Of a stretch of DNA of 24,480 bases, positions 21,612-24,480 are shown one piece after another. Source of the stretch: a virus. Location of the stretch: positions 1-24,480 of the IMG/VR virus record IMGVR_UViG_3300032240_000420; one strand, written 5' to 3'. Made by a program: the position numbers and the translations under genes. The notes under the pieces are model-generated. The model was not told the origin of the DNA and ran no database searches. It saw only the letters and a list, made by a program, of their open reading frames with translations. Position 1 is the stretch's first letter, and each line of letters opens with the position of its first letter.

Positions 21612-22885
21612 AGTTCACATCCTGTAAATAAAAGTTTTGATGTAGCGGATAATTCACTGGCTAACATACACGCTTGTGCATTACTAAAACTGCTAGGAGC
21701 TACTTGACATCTAATTGTTGCATAAGTTGTTGATCCACTTGAAAATACAAGTCCAATTAATGAAGGTGTAGTTGAACCAACATAAAGCACAAGGCTTGAA
21801 AGTGTTCCTGTATATGTTATTCCGGTTGGAGCAACTCTTGGTTGCACAGGAAGTGTAATTCCGTGAAATGAGTAATTTGTACCATACGTCATTCCGTTTA
21901 TTGCTAATTCTTGCCCAGTTATGAATCTATACATTGGTAGATATCGTTGACACAAAGCTAACTCTGTGGTATATTGGCGATATTCAAAAGGAGTTGCTGT
22001 TGAACCAGCTTCAAATTGGACACCTGTAATATACCAAGTAGCAGCATTTGTGCCAACTACTGATGTTGCACCAGTTGGTGCAGTATAGTTTGCACCAGCC
22101 CAAGCACCAGAAGTTCCACTCATCGTAGAACCAGCACCTAAATTAAATATTACTAAAATGCCTGTTGTGTTGGTTTTATCCCATGTTCCTGATTGGTCAC
22201 CAGGAATCGTAATAATTTTTTGTTCCCAAGTATCAGCTGCAACGATGGTGTAACTGAAAGGATAAGAACGATTAGCACTATTATTTCTAATTGCACCACC
22301 ATGAGTTCCTGTTAAAGAACTACGAACCCAAAATGATAAAGTTACCGTTTTAGCACTAGCAGTTCCCCATGCCAAATCAGCACTATTGTAACCCTCAATT
22401 AAATGGTAAACTTCAAACTCATCAGTTGAGGTAACAGAATAAGAAGATAATGAAGTTACTTTTAATGAATTGGAAAATCCAGCAACTGTGTTTGCGGAAG
22501 AATCTTGTTGAATTGAAAATTTAGCAGCTTGAGCACCATAAGTTTTCCATCTATCAGCGGAATATACTCCACTAGTTGATTGTGTAATAGCGGCACCATC
22601 ATTTCTTTGGTCAATCTGCATGGCGCCGTTAATAATTCTATTCCGCATACCAGCAAATACGCTAGCATTACCTTGAGCTCTCATATAGTTCTCAACAGAA
22701 CCGGTCTGAAATTGGTTATTTGCTACTGAGTTGGCACTTAAACTAATTGCCGTATTTGAAGCCGCAACGATAACACCAGAACCATCAATCTGAAATGATG
22801 GGATAGTATTAGCCGATCCAAAAGTATTGGATGTAATATTATTGGTTACTGCGATGACAGCAGGAACGACCTTGGTAATTGCCAC
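21608..22885 (-). CDS. Tail fibre protein with carbohydrate-binding-type C-terminal domain (425 aa), GTG start
   Basis: A modular fibre that begins with GTG (22885-22883) behind an AGGA site 8 bases upstream; no ATG is available there. The N-terminal ~75 residues form a β-stalk with SFQIDGSGVIVAASNTAISL. From ~80 comes the widely distributed fibre domain beginning MRNRIINGAMQIDQRN and SADRWKTYG, then VTLSFWVRSSLTGTHGGAI, SYPFSYTIVAADTWEQKIIT and YITGVQFEAGS with PFEYRQY. This layout resembles jelly-roll carbohydrate-binding domains of phage fibres. The last ~110 residues are a separate β-rich tip ending TGCEL. It is followed by a 54 aa gene overlapping by ATGA, and preceded by a CTAAATAG box. 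Confidence 0.83.
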   Translation of the reverse strand: MAITKVVPAVIAVTNNITSNTFGSANTIPSFQIDGSGVIVAASNTAISLSANSVANNQFQTGSVENYMRAQGNASVFAGMRNRIINGAMQIDQRNDGAAITQSTSGVYSADRWKTYGAQAAKFSIQQDSSANTVAGFSNSLKVTSLSSYSVTSTDEFEVYHLIEGYNSADLAWGTASAKTVTLSFWVRSSLTGTHGGAIRNNSANRSYPFSYTIVAADTWEQKIITIPGDQSGTWDKTNTTGILVIFNLGAGSTMSGTSGAWAGANYTAPTGATSVVGTNAATWYITGVQFEAGSTATPFEYRQYTTELALCQRYLPMYRFITGQELAINGMTYGTNYSFHGITLPVQPRVAPTGITYTGTLSSLVLYVGSTTPSLIGLVFSSGSTTYATIRCQVAPSSFSNAQACMLASELSATSKLLFTGCEL

Positions 22886-22905
22886 TTTTATGTCCTATTA
22901 ATGGT

Positions 22906-22913
22906 CTATTTAG
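22906..22913 (-). promoter_or_regulatory. Candidate late promoter CTAAATAG upstream of the 425 aa fibre
   Basis: CTAAATAG overlaps the stop of the 91 aa gene and is followed by ACCATTAATAGGACA. Predicted transcription start is near 22900, leaving a leader of about 15 bases that contains the AGGA ribosome site. Same octamer as at 2684 and 15355. Confidence 0.5.
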
Positions 22914-23185
22914 TTGCTCTGTTCGGTGAAATGTTTAATACATTCCGATATTGTTTGTTGTCTAATATACTCATCACGAATCTCTTGTGAAGTCGGTGGT
23001 TCAAGAAACTTCTGTTCAGTTTCGCTCCATTGGTTTTCGTCCCAACGAGTGATTCTGAATGTACCGCCTTCTGCTGTCAGTTCATATAAACATCCAGGTC
23101 TTAGGATACCCATAACACTATTGATACCCCAAGAAAATCCGTTTTCATTCGTTAATGCTTCGATTGTTTCTTTTACTGTTGCCAT
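22910..23185 (-). CDS. Small protein of unknown function in the adhesin locus (91 aa)
   Basis: Not recognised. It begins MATVKETIEALTNENGFSWG and has a β-like centre (CLYELTAEGGTFRITRWDEN) with a helical, charged C-terminus (SQEIRDEYIRQQTISECIKH). Two Cys (positions ~32 and ~82) are present; no metal-site spacing, signal peptide or membrane segment. The ATG has a GAGGA site about 8 bases upstream. It lies 18 bases after a MAHFAKV gene and just before the promoter of the 425 aa fibre. A fibre accessory function is suggested only by location. Confidence 0.7.
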   Translation of the reverse strand: MATVKETIEALTNENGFSWGINSVMGILRPGCLYELTAEGGTFRITRWDENQWSETEQKFLEPPTSQEIRDEYIRQQTISECIKHFTEQSN

Positions 23186-23203
23186 AATATAGTCCTCTAA
23201 TAA

Positions 23204-23548
23204 TTAAAATTCAACCCAACTCTGAGTTGATTCATTCCATTCATAATTTTTATCATCAGTTGGTTTTGCTACTGGAGGTTCCCAATCACAGATTTCTTCG
23301 TTAAGTGTCCAACTTGAAAATGGTTGTGGTGGAATAAAAGCATCCAAAACACTATCATATGAATAACCAACAGAAGCGAAATTCTTTCTTAATGGTGTTC
23401 CACCTAAACGATGAACACCATGAGTTGTATTGATACTGGTTTGAATCCAGTTGCCAGGAGAAGTGTCTTTAAATGTTACAAAGAACTCTGGTTCAGCTAC
23501 AATAACTTGAACTACTTTTCCATCAACTACTTTTGCAAAATGTGCCAT
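23204..23548 (-). CDS. MAHFAKV-family adhesin partner protein, copy 1 (114 aa)
   Basis: The most divergent of the three paralogues: MAHFAKVVDGKVVQVIVAE, FFVTFKDTSPGNWIQTSINT, GTPLRKNFASVGYSYD, DAFIPPQPFSSWTLNEEI and WNESTQSWVEF. It starts 13 bases after the glycine-rich fibre, with the AAGGAATAA ribosome site overlapping the fibre stop, as in the other cassettes. It carries DWEPP where the others have LWEAP. The repeated pairing across three diverged cassettes argues that the two proteins act together. Confidence 0.8.
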   Translation of the reverse strand: MAHFAKVVDGKVVQVIVAEPEFFVTFKDTSPGNWIQTSINTTHGVHRLGGTPLRKNFASVGYSYDSVLDAFIPPQPFSSWTLNEEICDWEPPVAKPTDDKNYEWNESTQSWVEF

Positions 23549-23561
23549 TGTAATTTATTCC

Positions 23562-24480
23562 TTAAGCTGTGTATGTACCAGATGATGTGAAGGTGTGAAT
23601 AGTGTAACCATTAGAAGATGTTATAGTTCCACCCGCTCCCCTTTGGCCGCCAACATACGCAATAATAATAACACCTGAACCACCTGGATTTCCTTGACCT
23701 GGAGATGCATCTGAAGCAGAACCACCGCCACCGCCTTTATTTGTTCCACCAAATCCGGTTCCTGAAGCATATGTTGAAGATGGTCCACCTCCTCCATTTC
23801 CGCCGGATCCTGGCGTTCCATTCCATCCGCCACCACCACCGCCGCCAGCATAAAAAACACCAGAACCACTAATACTAACAGGAACTCCTACTCCTCCAGT
23901 TCCACCATTAACAGGAGGTGCATCTGAACCTGCAGCACCTGCACCACCACCGCCACCGCCTTGACCAGATGGAGTTGGATTAGCTGTGCCTTTTCCACCA
24001 GGATATCCTTGACCGGATGTTCCTGCGCCGCCAGTTGATGGTGCAGGATAATTAGCGCCGTTTCCACCGCCTGATCCACCAGAAGCACCTTGTGCTGGAT
24101 GTGCTGGTTGAGAAGGATCACTATATGTTCCTCCAAAACCACCACCAATTGATGTTATTGTTCCGGCTGTACCAGAAAGACTAGAAGGACTTCCAGATGC
24201 ACCAATGTAATTTGCTCCAGCTGCACCTCCAGAACCACCAGCACCAATCGTTACTGTATAAACTTCTCCAGGATTTACAACTAATTGTGTTTCTGAAATA
24301 GCAGGAGAACCTCCGCCAGAAGTTGAACCCCAATTTGTTCTTAATCCACCAGCACCACCGCCACCGCCATGCCATCTTGAAGCACCGCCACCACCGCCAG
24401 CAACAACCAAATAACTTAGTGTATATGCGGATTTGTTATCAGCAACAGCAGACCAATTATTTCCTGTCCAAACTTCAACA
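23562..24480 (-). CDS. Glycine-rich tail fibre adhesin, copy 1 (5' end outside window)
   Basis: The frame stays open to the right edge, so the N-terminus is missing. The visible part begins VEVWTGNNWSAVADNKSAYT, equivalent to the YQAGAW linker of the other adhesins. It then enters the glycine-rich domain at SYLVVAGGGGGASRWHGGG and runs about 280 residues to GYTIHTFTSSGTYTA. The TTG at 24410-24408 is internal, not the start, because the upstream codons match the family. The domain plan and C-terminal motif are the same as in the 393 and 381 aa adhesins, with different loop sequence between Gly runs, as expected for receptor specificity. A MAHFAKV gene follows. Confidence 0.82.
   Translation of the reverse strand, partial: VEVWTGNNWSAVADNKSAYTLSYLVVAGGGGGASRWHGGGGGAGGLRTNWGSTSGGGSPAISETQLVVNPGEVYTVTIGAGGSGGAAGANYIGASGSPSSLSGTAGTITSIGGGFGGTYSDPSQPAHPAQGASGGSGGGNGANYPAPSTGGAGTSGQGYPGGKGTANPTPSGQGGGGGGAGAAGSDAPPVNGGTGGVGVPVSISGSGVFYAGGGGGGGWNGTPGSGGNGGGGPSSTYASGTGFGGTNKGGGGGSASDASPGQGNPGGSGVIIIAYVGGQRGAGGTITSSNGYTIHTFTSSGTYTA

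Noticed and set aside
24408-24410. TTG as start of the rightmost glycine-rich fibre
   Set aside because: Codons upstream to the window edge encode the same linker motif as the paralogous fibres, so the gene begins outside the window.
15429-24480. Diversity-generating retroelement or invertible fibre segment
   Set aside because: No reverse transcriptase, template/variable repeat pair, recombinase or inverted fibre ends were seen; all fibre genes point the same way. A recombinase outside the window cannot be excluded.

Overview
The window is about 24.5 kb of AT-rich DNA. Every convincing gene lies on the minus strand, so transcription runs from right to left. It is a piece of a T4-superfamily contractile-tailed phage (myovirus) genome. 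The evidence is an unbroken T4-order run of virion genes: gp13, gp14, gp15, gp16, gp17, gp18, gp19 and the first 40 codons of gp20. T4-type late-promoter boxes (TATAAATA, GATAAATA, CTAAATAG) stand in front of several genes. The host cannot be read from the sequence. UUCG-loop hairpins and purine-rich Shine-Dalgarno sites suggest an ordinary bacterial host. Relatives of several small fibre-linked proteins are, from memory, common in marine and freshwater T4-like phages.

Layout, right to left in transcription order. (1) 24480-15429 is an adhesin locus. It holds six fibre or adhesin genes plus a short fibre-like protein. Three fibres end in long glycine-rich domains (23562-24480 partial, 20281-21426, 15786-16967). 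The other three have other C-terminal domains (21608-22885, 18277-19473, 17263-17979). Nearly every fibre is followed within about 10 bases by a small gene. Glycine-rich fibres are always followed by a member of one 114-115 aa family beginning MAHFAKV (three copies). Two non-glycine-rich fibres are followed by members of a family with a YPSI..QLD motif (two copies). The sixth is followed by a 54 aa gene overlapping it by ATGA. The locus ends in an intrinsic terminator at 15386-15409. (2) 15362-14489 starts with a late promoter and three coupled small structural genes (110, 82 and 83 aa). The first has no ATG, GTG or TTG start: a perfect Shine-Dalgarno site points to ATA. (3) 14476-8107 carries two perfect TATAAATA promoters and three fibre proteins (543, 394 and 991 aa). 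These are built from heptads starting Ala-Asn, with a 163 aa coiled-coil protein among them. They sit where T4 has wac (fibritin), just before gp13. (4) 8103-1 is the neck, packaging and tail cluster: gp13, gp14, gp15, gp16, a Dps/ferritin-like gene, gp17, gp18, gp19 and partial gp20.

How they work together: gp16 and gp17 package DNA. gp13, gp14 and gp15 close the head and join it to the tail. gp18 and gp19 form sheath and tube. gp20 is the portal. The fibre and adhesin genes presumably give a set of receptor-binding structures, with the small partner genes as candidate folding, attachment or tip proteins. A Dps-like protein between the terminase subunits is not part of the T4 core and may protect or compact DNA, or handle iron.

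No tRNA, rRNA, CRISPR, integrase, transposase or reverse transcriptase was seen. There is no stretch above 300 bases without a gene.
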